Positions 26,000-35,484 are shown, numbered from the stretch's first letter. The stretch is DNA of 42,149 bases from Spirochaetae bacterium HGW-Spirochaetae-1 (GCA_002839375.1 PGXY01000003.1:682964-725112); one strand, 5' to 3'. The notes: generated by a model from the sequence alone, not told the origin. Program-made: numbers and translations.

Positions 26000-26659
26000 T
26001 TACTTGCCCTCATCGAGACGCCACTGTATGGCGTACTGGACCAGTTCATCGGAACTCGCCAGGTTCAGCTTCTTCTTGATGCGCTCACGATAGGTTTCGA
26101 TGGTCTTGACGCTGAGAAGCAGGTCACCGGCGATATGGCGCGTACTGAGCCCCTCGCCGATGAGCCGGAATACTTCCAGTTCGCGGTTGGTGAGAGAATC
26201 GATGGGAGAGTTGCCGCGGTCCGACGGATCGGCCAGGAGTTTAACCAGGAGGGTCTCCTTAAGAACGGGGCTCATGTAAATCCTGCCTGCCAGTATTTCC
26301 CTCACGGCAAATATCACCCGTTCAATGGATTCACTCTTCATTATGTAACCTTTAGCCCCGGCTTTTATGGCCCGCTCCGCGTATATGCCCTCATCGAGCA
26401 TGGAGAGAATGAGAACAGGAACATTGAAGCGGTGTTTTATCGCCTTGGTGAGTTCAATACCGTTGGCGCCCTTGAGGCTTATGTCCACAATGGCAATATC
26501 AGGATTTGTTTGCTCCAGAAGTCTGACGGCCTCGCTTGAGTCCTCGGCTTCGCCGCATACGCACATATCCGCCTCAGTGTTGATAAACTGTTTGAGTCCC
26601 TGCCTGACAACGGAGTGATCGTCGACGATAAAAACCCTGATTTCCTTCTCTTCACTCAT
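26000..26659 (-). CDS. NarL/LuxR-type response regulator
   Basis: A 219-aa DNA-binding regulator. Receiver 5-125: FIVDDHSVVRQGL, phospho-acceptor Asp59 (IAIVDISLKG), LILSMLDEG, GYIMKS. The C-terminal LuxR helix-turn-helix (about 155-215) reads LTNRELEVFRLIGEGLSTRHIA, then LLLSVKTIETYRERIKKKL. The kinase gene ends 28 bases upstream, so the two form a cognate pair of the NarX/NarL or DegS/DegU class (HisKA_3 kinase with LuxR regulator). Targets are unknown; the exported-protein genes in the same run are candidates. Confidence 0.95.
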   Translation of the reverse strand: MSEEKEIRVFIVDDHSVVRQGLKQFINTEADMCVCGEAEDSSEAVRLLEQTNPDIAIVDISLKGANGIELTKAIKHRFNVPVLILSMLDEGIYAERAIKAGAKGYIMKSESIERVIFAVREILAGRIYMSPVLKETLLVKLLADPSDRGNSPIDSLTNRELEVFRLIGEGLSTRHIAGDLLLSVKTIETYRERIKKKLNLASSDELVQYAIQWRLDEGK

Positions 26660-26687
26660 TTTTTCATCACTGTCCCCTTTATATTGT

Positions 26688-28106
26688 TCACGTATTTTTC
26701 AATACACAGGAAACCAGTGTCCCCCGGCTGTTTCCCCGTTCAATGTTAAGTGTTGCCCCAATAAGCCCGGCGCGGTATTTCATTATGTGAAATCCCAGTC
26801 CGTTACCGCCGCTCTTCCTGACCCCCGTAAGTCCGCTGCCGTCATCGGCGACGGTGAGAATCGTCCTGTCGTCACCCATCCTGATCTCGACGGATATATG
26901 CCGGGCATTGCCGTGCCGGACCGCGTTGTTCAGGGCCTCCATTATTATATAGTAGAGATTGACGCCCTTGTTCTCATCCTTCATGGTGAAATCCTCGTCG
27001 TAGTCCAGCGAACAGCGTATATTGAAAAGCTGCTCGATATTCAGACAGAGCTGCTGGACCGAAACGATGAATCCCCCCTCGCCCAGATTCACGGGACTCA
27101 GGCCCCGGGCAATATTGCGGGTCTGTTCCTTGGCCTCGTTGAGAAGGCGGTATATCTCCCTGGCATTGGCCTCTTCACCGATATTCTGCCCTGCCAGTTT
27201 CTTTATAAGCAGTTCACAGAGAAAACCGGTCCCGGTGAGAATCTGGCCCAGGCCGTCATGAAGGTCCCGGCCGATGCGCTGCCGTTCCCGGTCCACGGAG
27301 TCCATGATTTTGAGTTCCATTTCCTTGCGCTCGGCGATATCCCTAATGATGCCCTGGTAACCCTTGATTTCATTTTCTTCATCCCTGAGAGCTGTCACGG
27401 TAACGGAGCAATCAACGGCCTTGCCGTCCTTTCTTTTCAAGCGGCCCTCGTAATCGTTGATGAAGCCCTTTTCAAACAGGGCCGAGAGGATTTCATCCAG
27501 ATCTTCCCGGTCGGCGAATATTTCCCCGATATGAATCCCCTCGGCTTCTTCGATGGAATATCCCAGCATGAGAATCATGGATGGATTGATGGTCTGGATC
27601 AGTCCCTTCCGGTCGCAGAGTATTATGGCGTCCTTTGACTGCTCAAAGAGGGTTCTGAACTTCTGCTCGCTCTCCTTGAGACGGTTATCCATCTTATGCT
27701 TGTACATGGATGTCTCCACCATAGCGTAGAGTTCCTTGGCATTGATGGGTTTAATAATATAGCCGTAGGGATTGATGAGCTTGGCTTTCTGAAGTATGTC
27801 GTTGTCCGAATAGGCCGTGAGAAAAATGATGGGGATATCATAGGATTTATTGATAATCTCGGCGGTTTCCACGCCGTCCATATCGCCGTCCAGGCTTATA
27901 TCCATGAGAATGAGGTCTACTCTCTGTTTTTTCAGCTCATCCAGGCATGCCTGTCCCGATGATACAAGGTTGGTATCGGGATACCCGTTTTTATGCAGAA
28001 CATTCTGAATGTAGAGGGCGATAATAACCTCGTCCTCGACGATCAGAATTTTCGAGTCATAATTTCTGGATTCCGCGGTATCCGCATATGAAAGATTAAT
28101 GCTCAT
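26688..28106 (-). CDS. Hybrid sensor kinase REC-PAS-HisKA_3-HATPase
   Basis: A 472-aa soluble kinase. Receiver (about 15-135: ILIVEDEVIIALYIQNVL, LILMDISLDGD, FLTAYSDND, YIIKPI), PAS (about 145-270: AIILCDRKGLIQTINPSM, with a following GYQGIIRDI PAC motif), HisKA_3 with RERQRIGRDLHDGLGQILTG containing the phospho-histidine, and an ATPase domain (LNNAVRHGNA, VADDGSGLTG, NGLGFHIMKYRAGLIGA). A TTG at 28145 could start a form 13 residues longer, but ATG 28106 fits the usual start before a receiver. It follows the large transglutaminase-TPR gene by a short gap and precedes its NarL-type regulator. Confidence 0.93.
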   Translation of the reverse strand: MSINLSYADTAESRNYDSKILIVEDEVIIALYIQNVLHKNGYPDTNLVSSGQACLDELKKQRVDLILMDISLDGDMDGVETAEIINKSYDIPIIFLTAYSDNDILQKAKLINPYGYIIKPINAKELYAMVETSMYKHKMDNRLKESEQKFRTLFEQSKDAIILCDRKGLIQTINPSMILMLGYSIEEAEGIHIGEIFADREDLDEILSALFEKGFINDYEGRLKRKDGKAVDCSVTVTALRDEENEIKGYQGIIRDIAERKEMELKIMDSVDRERQRIGRDLHDGLGQILTGTGFLCELLIKKLAGQNIGEEANAREIYRLLNEAKEQTRNIARGLSPVNLGEGGFIVSVQQLCLNIEQLFNIRCSLDYDEDFTMKDENKGVNLYYIIMEALNNAVRHGNARHISVEIRMGDDRTILTVADDGSGLTGVRKSGGNGLGFHIMKYRAGLIGATLNIERGNSRGTLVSCVLKNT

Positions 28107-28156
28107 CCGGTCCGTATCATATACAAAATGAAAATAATTAATCAATCACAAAATAA

Positions 28157-31100
28157 TCATTGTCCTTTTTTTCCATCATCAAGGACCTTGAGCCGGCGGA
28201 CGGCCAGCTCATATACTGCCAGTTCACCGATCTCATCACGTGACTTTTTAATCTGTCCATAATGATAACGGGCGATATCGGGCAATCCCAGGGTTTCGGC
28301 ATTCCTCCCCAGGACATAATGGTCCTCTTCGAGGACCCGGTCGTCTCCCCTGTTTTCCAGCATCTTGTAAATGACCTGCTTTGATTCGGTTATTTTACCC
28401 ATATCGGCATAGATCGTGGCCATGGTATGAAGATGGGCGTGGATGCTGAAGTTACTCAGGCGGTTGCTGATAATGGCGTAATTGAGCAGTTCGTCAAGGG
28501 AGTCGTCATAAAAAAGTCCCATCCAGGCCAGAAGATTGTAGGTCTGGGCATTGCCCACGTTCCGCTCATGGGCGTCCTTCAGGATTTTTTTGGCGCCCGG
28601 CAGATCGCCCTGCCTGATCCGGCAGTTGGAATAATACTGGATATAGTCGGCATTATCGGGCTCTTTATCCAGCAGTTCCTTTATTTTCGTCTCGAACGTG
28701 GCTGCTTTCCCGCTCTCGGCAAGAATGACATAATAGGTCTCGAGAATATCCTTCTCAAATCCCTTCTTTTGTATTATCCTCTCCACGACGGGCAGGGCTT
28801 TTACATAATCCTCCTTGCCCATATAATGCACCAGCAGAACCTTGTCAATCTGGTAGAGCCATTCATCATCAGTCACCGATGCCCGCATAGCGAGAAGATC
28901 CGGTCCATATTCCCGTAGCATGCCCAGGAGGAGATAAATCGAAATCATGATCCTCTTTTCATCATTGCTGCCGCGCTGCCACAGGGAGAAAAAGGGAATA
29001 TCCCGGATATCACGCTTCTGTGACAGCTGTTCAAATTCCAGGACCCAGTCCAGGACCTGTGTTGCGCGTGCGTACTGTTTTTCCTTTGTATGTGCCAGCG
29101 CCAGCAGGGCCAGCCCCATGGGAAATTTATCCGAGGTATCAAGCACCCGGTAGGTTCCCCCTTCCCTGACCACATAGTATACGGTTTTTATCTGTCGGTC
29201 CCAGAAATCAAATGTCACCTTGATCCGGTATCCCGTACCATCATCGCCACTCACATTGAAATTCATATTGGAATAGATAATATCAAAAACGTTCAGGTAA
29301 TTCTTTCTGTCCGACGTGACGGAACGGATGAAATCCTTCCTGGTGGCGGTGTGCTCCTTCAGACGATCCTCGGCATTTTTAAGTTTCAGAGCATGGGCTG
29401 AATAGAGTTCCCGTACGCCCTTCTCATCGACCTGATCCATGTAATTTGCCTTCACATGGCGGTATACCGCGCTGACCGGCGAACCGGGATCGACCGTGAT
29501 GGATTCCCATTTTTTCAGCTTTCCCGTGTAGGCGGCCCTGGATCGGTGCTCAATCGAATTGGAGGAAAAGCCGCTCAGCTTCTTAAGAAGGTCGGACGTC
29601 AGGGCGTAGTACCTGGCATGGGCGAGATAGTTGGCCGTATTCCCGAGAATTTCCTCGCGCTTTTCCTTGCTGTTTGTTATGGAATCAAGTTTTTCCCAGA
29701 CCGGGTCAATCCCCTTCCGGACGGCCATGGCCATAAGGTAAATGGGCCAGGCATCCCCGGTGCGCGAAACTACGTCATCCATCTCAAGAATTTTATCATA
29801 CTCACCGGCATGAAACAGGACAAGAAGATAATTGAAATCAAGGTCATCATTTTTCAGTTCGCTTCGGTAATGTTCATAGTATTCCCGCGATTTCTTATAA
29901 TCGGCAAAGGGGCTGTATCGGTTGCCGTCAGCGTCATACTCCCACAATATGGCCAGGTTTCTCCAGGCATTGGCGATTGTCGGATCAAGCTTCACAACGG
30001 TGCCGTAGACCTCCTTGGCTTTTTCAATCTCAATGGTTCCCGTCAGCTGCCTGCCGAAGGGATCATGAAGATATGCCCATGCCAGGGCCATGTTCGCTTC
30101 CACGGATTTCGCGTTGAGACTGACTGCCTTTTTATAATACTCAATGGATGCATCGCGGAAACCGGCTGTGAGGATTATATTGCCCAGCCTGATATAATTG
30201 CCCGGCTCATTGCTGTAACGCGCAACCAGGTCCTTGTAATAGCTTATGCTCTTGTCTATTTCTCCCTTCTCATGGAACCGCGATGCCTGAGAAACGAATT
30301 TCAATTCCAGCGTATCGTTTTTTCTTATCTCGTAGAGCTGTTTTCGCAATTGCTTCAGCTGATCCGGACTGTATCGTCCCCTGCCGGTGTTGACGGAATA
30401 CTCGGCCGTAACATCATTTTCCGTGCGTTTGAACGAATAGGAGAAAACCGTTTCCCCTATCTTAAATTCCCGGTTTTCCGGCATCTGGAGAAGGTCAAAG
30501 CCCGGCGGGATATGGACGGCATAAATCAGCTTGTACAGGTGCGGCATGGGAATCAGGAGATCACAATCCCGATCCTTCCAGGGAGACTTTTCCTTTTCAG
30601 CGACATTCACCTCGTCAAATTCCCGGAAATCGGTAAGCTCCTCGGGAAACTTGGAAATAAAAAAGCTCAAGTCCAGCCTGGTCCCCGCTTCATCAATATC
30701 GGTATAACCGTAATTCGTTTCGGGAATCATGAAGGAGTAGGTGAAGGGATGCTTCAGATCGACGGGCGTGGTATAATCGAATTTTTCATAGGATTCCGTG
30801 TTAAAATTATTCTTTATATATTCCACAAACTGTTTGGTCAGACTTTCCCTCCCCTCTTCATGATAGAAGGCCCTGCTCGACGAAGCAAAGTCGCCCGTTA
30901 CCGTATAGGTCTCCATCACCTTTGATTTGCCCAGCTGAGAGAGATACACATCCCTTTTGAAAAGAACCGTGTTCTGCTCCGGCTTCTTGCCCGGGGTCCG
31001 GACCAGGTCTTTTGTCCCTTCGTCAATTATAAGCGCAAAGCGCTCCTGGTCGACGGCAGGCAGCTCTCCCACGGGAGTGAAATCGGCCGTGGCGTCTATC

Positions 31101-32275
31101 CAGAGATCAAGGGGAGCGGGAATGTACACGATGGCGTGATTAAAAAAATCCATGCCCGGAATATCGCGCATAACGTCCCGGTCATGACCGGCGCTGAGGA
31201 GCGCCACGCGGGCCTTGATGCCGGCCTTTCTCAGCATCGCGACCAGAAGCACGGCCTTATCCTTGCAGTCGCCGTACTTCCTTTCTATCACCTCGCGCGG
31301 TGAACGGGGAACAATTGATGCGTCACCGAACTCAACGCCGGTATAACGGATCTCGGCGTGCAGGAGGCGCACCAGCTCCTCAACATCGGCGCGGCTGTTG
31401 CCCCGGCTCTTAACGGCCTTTTTCATTAGCTGGTCAACACCGTTATCACCGCCCAGCTGTTTCTCAACTTTCGCATTGTACTCCCTGGCAACACTGTTCC
31501 AGTCAGCCACCGTGGAAAACTCCAGGGAGGACCAGAAAAGATTTTCCGGAAGAGTATAGAGAGGCGATGATTCCCTGGCCTGCAGATCTTTGGCTTCGAA
31601 GGTGTAATACCGGTAGCCGTCTCCCGATGTCACCAGGGGCTTCACGTCCAGGTTATGCAGCTTGAACCTGAAGGGCATTTTCTCGGGCAAATCAATTTTC
31701 ACCACGGATTTTTTTATGGGTATTGTTCCGTTAAACCGGTAAGATTGCTGACTTCCCGATTTTATAAAGGGGGACCTGTCCTGGTAGACATATTCCTCCT
31801 CGACGATGCATCCAACCTCAATGGCGGGCAGGGGGCCTTTGATCATCTTTCTGTCGCTGTAGAGAAGCGGTGAGTTCTGTTTTGCCGATACTTCACCCAC
31901 GGTTTTCGGGTCCAGTTCCGTCACCCTTCCTTCGGGAGAAATGACCCGGGCCGTTATGACCGGCCTTTCCTGGTACCAGGGGTACCATGCCGCACTGACA
32001 TAATTCCAGTTGCTGGCCCCTACCTGGTTCAGTATCCGGTATTTCCTTTTAAATGTATATCGCTTGATTCCTTCGGCGCTGTAACGGAAGTGTGCGTCTT
32101 CAAGATAAATTTCGATAGGATAGTCATTCTGGCCGTTTTTTTTCTCGTTGTCCGTCGCGGCATTCTGGCCAATCATCCTGCCATCGACGATTCCCTGTCC
32201 AGGGACTCCGGCATAAACGGCGAACACCGGGGCGATGATTATGAATAATAAAAAGGATACGATTCTCTTTTGCAT
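28157..32275 (-). CDS. Exported DUF3857/transglutaminase-like/TPR protein
   Basis: A 1372-aa protein starting at ATG 32275, which has GAGG upstream; an in-frame ATG at 32287 has no such site. Signal peptide at 1-20 (MQKRIVSFLLFIIIAPVFA). Residues about 50-220 match DUF3857. A transglutaminase-like domain follows with catalytic Cys337 (KYGDCKDKA), His380 (FNHAIVYI) and Asp394 (WIDATADF). A strand-rich DUF3858-like part runs to about 650. The remaining 700 residues are tetratricopeptide repeats (e.g. YYKDLVARYSNEPGNYIRLG, YKKAVSLNAKSVEANMALAWAY, and again near the C-terminus). Bacterial proteins of this layout are usually periplasmic; substrate and partners are unknown. TPRs suggest a scaffold. 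It sits in a minus-strand run with other exported proteins and a two-component pair. Confidence 0.88.
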   Translation of the reverse strand: MQKRIVSFLLFIIIAPVFAVYAGVPGQGIVDGRMIGQNAATDNEKKNGQNDYPIEIYLEDAHFRYSAEGIKRYTFKRKYRILNQVGASNWNYVSAAWYPWYQERPVITARVISPEGRVTELDPKTVGEVSAKQNSPLLYSDRKMIKGPLPAIEVGCIVEEEYVYQDRSPFIKSGSQQSYRFNGTIPIKKSVVKIDLPEKMPFRFKLHNLDVKPLVTSGDGYRYYTFEAKDLQARESSPLYTLPENLFWSSLEFSTVADWNSVAREYNAKVEKQLGGDNGVDQLMKKAVKSRGNSRADVEELVRLLHAEIRYTGVEFGDASIVPRSPREVIERKYGDCKDKAVLLVAMLRKAGIKARVALLSAGHDRDVMRDIPGMDFFNHAIVYIPAPLDLWIDATADFTPVGELPAVDQERFALIIDEGTKDLVRTPGKKPEQNTVLFKRDVYLSQLGKSKVMETYTVTGDFASSSRAFYHEEGRESLTKQFVEYIKNNFNTESYEKFDYTTPVDLKHPFTYSFMIPETNYGYTDIDEAGTRLDLSFFISKFPEELTDFREFDEVNVAEKEKSPWKDRDCDLLIPMPHLYKLIYAVHIPPGFDLLQMPENREFKIGETVFSYSFKRTENDVTAEYSVNTGRGRYSPDQLKQLRKQLYEIRKNDTLELKFVSQASRFHEKGEIDKSISYYKDLVARYSNEPGNYIRLGNIILTAGFRDASIEYYKKAVSLNAKSVEANMALAWAYLHDPFGRQLTGTIEIEKAKEVYGTVVKLDPTIANAWRNLAILWEYDADGNRYSPFADYKKSREYYEHYRSELKNDDLDFNYLLVLFHAGEYDKILEMDDVVSRTGDAWPIYLMAMAVRKGIDPVWEKLDSITNSKEKREEILGNTANYLAHARYYALTSDLLKKLSGFSSNSIEHRSRAAYTGKLKKWESITVDPGSPVSAVYRHVKANYMDQVDEKGVRELYSAHALKLKNAEDRLKEHTATRKDFIRSVTSDRKNYLNVFDIIYSNMNFNVSGDDGTGYRIKVTFDFWDRQIKTVYYVVREGGTYRVLDTSDKFPMGLALLALAHTKEKQYARATQVLDWVLEFEQLSQKRDIRDIPFFSLWQRGSNDEKRIMISIYLLLGMLREYGPDLLAMRASVTDDEWLYQIDKVLLVHYMGKEDYVKALPVVERIIQKKGFEKDILETYYVILAESGKAATFETKIKELLDKEPDNADYIQYYSNCRIRQGDLPGAKKILKDAHERNVGNAQTYNLLAWMGLFYDDSLDELLNYAIISNRLSNFSIHAHLHTMATIYADMGKITESKQVIYKMLENRGDDRVLEEDHYVLGRNAETLGLPDIARYHYGQIKKSRDEIGELAVYELAVRRLKVLDDGKKGQ

Positions 32276-32360
32276 GCAGTACCTCATATATGTAAGGGAA
32301 ACCCTTGCAGTGGCAGGTTCATTCCCCGATGTCCGCTCTATTCATTACCTGGCGGCTATT

Positions 32361-33239
32361 TCATTTCACGTTATCAAAAAATTCGAACACCGACTCAATC
32401 TCCGATCCCCAGTAAGCGAAATCATGGCCCGCATTGTCGGGATCGCTGAAAACAACATGAAGATCAGGACAATTTTTCTTCAGCACCTGGAAGAACCGTA
32501 CGCTCTGGTCAAAGGGAACCACTCCATCCTTTTTTCCATGCCCGATGTATATGGGCATGGACCAATTGCCCTTTTCCACCTCATGCCGCGGGTTATCCAC
32601 TGTTTCCCAGCGCTCTCCCCGGATACTGAAGGCTCCGTAGACACGCGCCATGAGACGGTCCCCGGGCATCCGTACCTGGTCAAAATCTCCCGAAAGGGCC
32701 GCCCCGGCTGTAAAGATCCCGGGATTCTGAAGGTGTACAAGGGCGACTCCCCTTCCACCCGTGGAAAGTCCCAGGAGATAATTGCGTTTTTTCTCCATGA
32801 GAAGCCCGTGGTTTTCCCGGAGAAAGGGGATCATCACGTCCCTTATCCATTGCCCGCCTGGAACTGCAGCCCATTTCAGTGTGGTTTCTTCGAAATAGCT
32901 GGACTCATAAAGCGTGATATTCATCTCCGGAAAGATGAGCCGAAAACCACGGCTATCGGCGAAACGGAGCAAATCGGTCTCACGGTACCACCGGTCCCGT
33001 GAAAATTTCCATCCCGGCAGTACCAGAACATCACCACGTATAACGGAGCAGTCCGGAACATATATATCAACGGGAACAGTCTCTTCGATAGAGGCCGATG
33101 GTGCCGATACGGAGATCCGAATATGGGTCATACCGGGCCGCAGGCCTTTGTCCGCTCCCTGACCCGTTACCCCGGAGTATAGTAAAAAAAACAGCGTGCA
33201 TACCGCCGGAATATATCGTATTTTTTTGATAAAAATCAT
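32361..33239 (-). CDS. Secreted alpha/beta-hydrolase (esterase D/feruloyl-esterase-like)
   Basis: At 292 aa, with a hydrophobic N-terminal segment and signal peptide (IPAVCTLFFLLYSGVTG). The nucleophile elbow is GLSTGGRG with Ser159. The acid is likely the Asp in IGHGKKDGVVPF and the base the His in NAGHDFAYW, a complete triad. An oxyanion-type loop (VLVLPGWKFSRD) follows the first core strand. The family covers S-formylglutathione hydrolases, feruloyl and mycolyl-type esterases; being exported, it more likely acts on a polymer or lipid ester. It lies between the CsgG-like gene and the transglutaminase-TPR gene with short gaps, which fits co-transcription. Confidence 0.85.
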   Translation of the reverse strand: MIFIKKIRYIPAVCTLFFLLYSGVTGQGADKGLRPGMTHIRISVSAPSASIEETVPVDIYVPDCSVIRGDVLVLPGWKFSRDRWYRETDLLRFADSRGFRLIFPEMNITLYESSYFEETTLKWAAVPGGQWIRDVMIPFLRENHGLLMEKKRNYLLGLSTGGRGVALVHLQNPGIFTAGAALSGDFDQVRMPGDRLMARVYGAFSIRGERWETVDNPRHEVEKGNWSMPIYIGHGKKDGVVPFDQSVRFFQVLKKNCPDLHVVFSDPDNAGHDFAYWGSEIESVFEFFDNVK

Positions 33240-33276
33240 TCTGTCATCACACCCGCTTCAGATCATCGGGCCATGA

Positions 33277-34215
33277 TCAAAAATACCGGGTCATTGAAAG
33301 ATTTGCCCCGTCGGGCATTCGAATGCAGGCCGTTGTACGATAATCAACATGAAAACGCGGGATCACATCGATAACGACACTTCCCGGCATAAGCGGATGA
33401 TCATTGGCGCCGAAAAAAAAGCTGTATTGCTCACCTACGGAAAAATATGAATATATGACATCAACGATTGTCGTGGCCAGGAATGCTCCGGCAAGAAGGG
33501 TGAACATGGCCAGGTCTCCGTCTTTATGATCGCTGCCGTAATCGATTCCGTACTTGATCCCGAATCCCAGCGTTGCAAGCTTGATACCCACAAAGGCGAC
33601 GCCGGCCAGAGTATTGTTGCCGATGGAACCGCTCCAGAAGGGAAGAGCCGACAGCAGACCGGCCCTCAAGGCCAGTTCATCTTTTTTCTTCTGGTCCGGA
33701 CTGATTTTACCTTTCATGGAAGATTCGCCAGGAGACATACTTGCAAGGCCGTACATCCTCGTCGTCAGGTTCCGGGTGAAGTCGACCGAGGCATCAGCCA
33801 GTTCAGTCATGGTGGCCGCCTCCTCTCTTTCCCCTATTTCGGCAATGCCCTTTTCAACATCGACGATCCTGCCGTTTATTATAATTTTATCGCCCAGTTT
33901 CATCACGGTGCCGATGAGTATTTTTTCCGCCGAAACAAGTTTCCCCACTTCCACGGCGCAGGTCTCATCAGTACATCCCGATTTCTGAAATCCCTGCTCC
34001 TTAAGAATCATATCCATCTGCTTGCGCTCGATAACGATAAACTCACCGCTGTTGATCATCTCTGTCCTGATGAGCTCTGAAACACGGCGGGCCGTGGCTT
34101 CGGGAACCCCGTCGGCCTTAAAATCCATGACAGCAATGCGCATACCGGCAGCATAGGATTGCGTTGATATTGATATCAGTATCAGCAGTATTATCGATTT
34201 AAAATATGAACTCAT
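33277..34215 (-). CDS. Exported CsgG/LpoB-like protein
   Basis: A 312-aa protein starting at MSSYFKS (34215), which places a signal peptide (ILLILISISTQSYA) at the N-terminus; the longer frame from 34260 puts it internally. Residues 22-150 show the pattern of the CsgG/LpoB/FlgO-type fold: RIAVMDFKADGVPEATARRV, SELIRTEMINSGEFIVIERKQMD, ILKEQGFQKSGCTDETCAVEVGKLVSAEKILIGTVMKL and INGRIVDVEKG. The two cysteines in GCTDETC could form a disulfide. The C-terminal half (about 190-310) is hydrophobic with one or two possible membrane segments, unlike secretion-channel CsgG. Function unknown; envelope-associated. A short gap separates it from the esterase gene downstream. Confidence 0.8.
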   Translation of the reverse strand: MSSYFKSIILLILISISTQSYAAGMRIAVMDFKADGVPEATARRVSELIRTEMINSGEFIVIERKQMDMILKEQGFQKSGCTDETCAVEVGKLVSAEKILIGTVMKLGDKIIINGRIVDVEKGIAEIGEREEAATMTELADASVDFTRNLTTRMYGLASMSPGESSMKGKISPDQKKKDELALRAGLLSALPFWSGSIGNNTLAGVAFVGIKLATLGFGIKYGIDYGSDHKDGDLAMFTLLAGAFLATTIVDVIYSYFSVGEQYSFFFGANDHPLMPGSVVIDVIPRFHVDYRTTACIRMPDGANLSMTRYF

Positions 34216-34263
34216 GCCTTGATCCCTTCTATTCCTGTAGTGAAAACCATATGTCAGCACGCT

Positions 34264-35274
34264 TCAACCTTTCATCTTTACGAATCGCCGCTGAAGTTCC
34301 ATCAGGTCATTGGGACCGTCAATATCATTCTCCCAGTGCGCCGGATTTTTTTTGATATGATATATTTTTCCGCCATAATTACTGAGATCAATTTTATACA
34401 GCTTTTCATAAATTTCAAGAACCGTATCATAAAAATAATTTTCATTGATGCAGCGGTTTTTCACCTGCCGGATCATCTCGTAATTTCTTGTCTTCCACAG
34501 ATGGAAAAGAATCTTGGAAAAAGAACTGGGGGTCAGTGCCTTGCGCAGATTATACAGGAAATTAACGCATTCGTATTCCATGAGATCATCGATACTTTTA
34601 TGCTTTATTATGGCTCCCGTGTTGCCCACCCTCCCCTGGTAGGTATCGTATCCCACGTAGCTTTTCAATTTGCCCTTGTTCTGTCCATGCTTGATGTATT
34701 TTACGCGGTGAGCAAGCCAGTCGTCGGTCATGTCGGTAAACTCAACGACGCCAAAGGCCATGTGTATCAGAACACCGCGATGATCTTTTTCCTTTCCCAG
34801 GATGTTACTGTATTCTCCATGTATATATTCCACATCTTCGGAGGTTATACGCGGCGTGTCGCCGAAAAACACATCGACGCGCTGACCGTAATCAATCTGC
34901 CGGTAGAAATCCTTCCAGTGGCCTCCCACGGAATCGGTCATCTGCTTCAGGATCAGGTGGGGATACCTGTCCACATCAATCATCTGGCGGAAACTTTTTA
35001 CATCGTTATAGACATATATCTTATCATAGAGGGGCTCTCCATCCTTACGGGCCCCATTTACGGCATCGATAACGTAATGGATTACGGGTTTTCCCGCCAG
35101 CATATACAGGAACTTGTTTTCCCCGAGATAGATCTCCTCTCCATCATAGGCCTCCTGTATCTCGCTTTTATATTTCTTTTTGGTTACAGGATCAAACCGG
35201 TTATACCCGGCCAGGACAAGGGCCATGGGTTTTCCGGTAGTATTGGTGCTGCTGGTATTGTCATCTGATGTCAT
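34264..35274 (-). CDS. Nucleotidyltransferase-like (GT-A fold) protein
   Basis: A 336-aa cytosolic protein. The N-terminal half looks like a MobA/IspD-type NTP transferase: MALVLAG, then a second glycine-rich segment MLAGKPVIHYVIDAV, and VDVFFGDTPRIT at the place of the metal-binding acidic strand. An insertion of about 25 residues (NRFDPVTKKKYKSEIQEAYD...) separates the loop ALVLAG from its usual continuation, and the lysine of LAGKP follows it, so the active-site loop is unusual. The C-terminal half (about 200-336) is helical and charged and ends WENDIDGPNDLMELQRRF. It may activate a sugar or alcohol phosphate, but the substrate is unknown. It heads the minus-strand run of envelope genes. 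Confidence 0.7.
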   Translation of the reverse strand: MTSDDNTSSTNTTGKPMALVLAGYNRFDPVTKKKYKSEIQEAYDGEEIYLGENKFLYMLAGKPVIHYVIDAVNGARKDGEPLYDKIYVYNDVKSFRQMIDVDRYPHLILKQMTDSVGGHWKDFYRQIDYGQRVDVFFGDTPRITSEDVEYIHGEYSNILGKEKDHRGVLIHMAFGVVEFTDMTDDWLAHRVKYIKHGQNKGKLKSYVGYDTYQGRVGNTGAIIKHKSIDDLMEYECVNFLYNLRKALTPSSFSKILFHLWKTRNYEMIRQVKNRCINENYFYDTVLEIYEKLYKIDLSNYGGKIYHIKKNPAHWENDIDGPNDLMELQRRFVKMKG

Positions 35275-35304
35275 AGTGAACTACTCTTTATTTGATAATA
35301 ATCA

Positions 35305-35358
35305 ATCCGTTAATAAAATTAACGGATAATAATGATATTATCGTCATATATCTGTCAA
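35305..35358 (-). promoter_or_regulatory. Promoter with adjacent perfect inverted repeat upstream of the nucleotidyltransferase gene
   Basis: On the minus strand TTGACA (35353-35358) and CATTAT (35329-35334) are 18 bp apart. Immediately downstream, ATCCGTTAAT (35305-35314) and ATTAACGGAT (35318-35327) form a perfect 10-bp inverted repeat with a 3-nt spacer, where a repressor would block transcription. It precedes the gene start by about 30 bp and could drive the whole run down to 26.0 kb. Confidence 0.55.
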
Positions 35359-35484
35359 CCCCCTTTTTTGTTGGATATATTCTCATCGATGGGGTGATAT
35401 CGAATTTTCATGACGATACATCCGGCAGAAAATCAGCGGCACCTGGAGCCCGAAAAGCCGAATCCATTTCTGAAAAATAAAAAA

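Noticed and set aside
26787-27638. 283-aa plus-strand open frame
   Set aside because: Antisense to the REC-PAS-HisKA_3 kinase gene, with no ribosome-binding site or recognisable domain.
29456-30925. 489-aa open frame on the plus strand
   Set aside because: It lies entirely antisense to the DUF3857/transglutaminase/TPR gene, whose domains are clear. The translation has no family features, and long antisense frames are expected from this codon usage.
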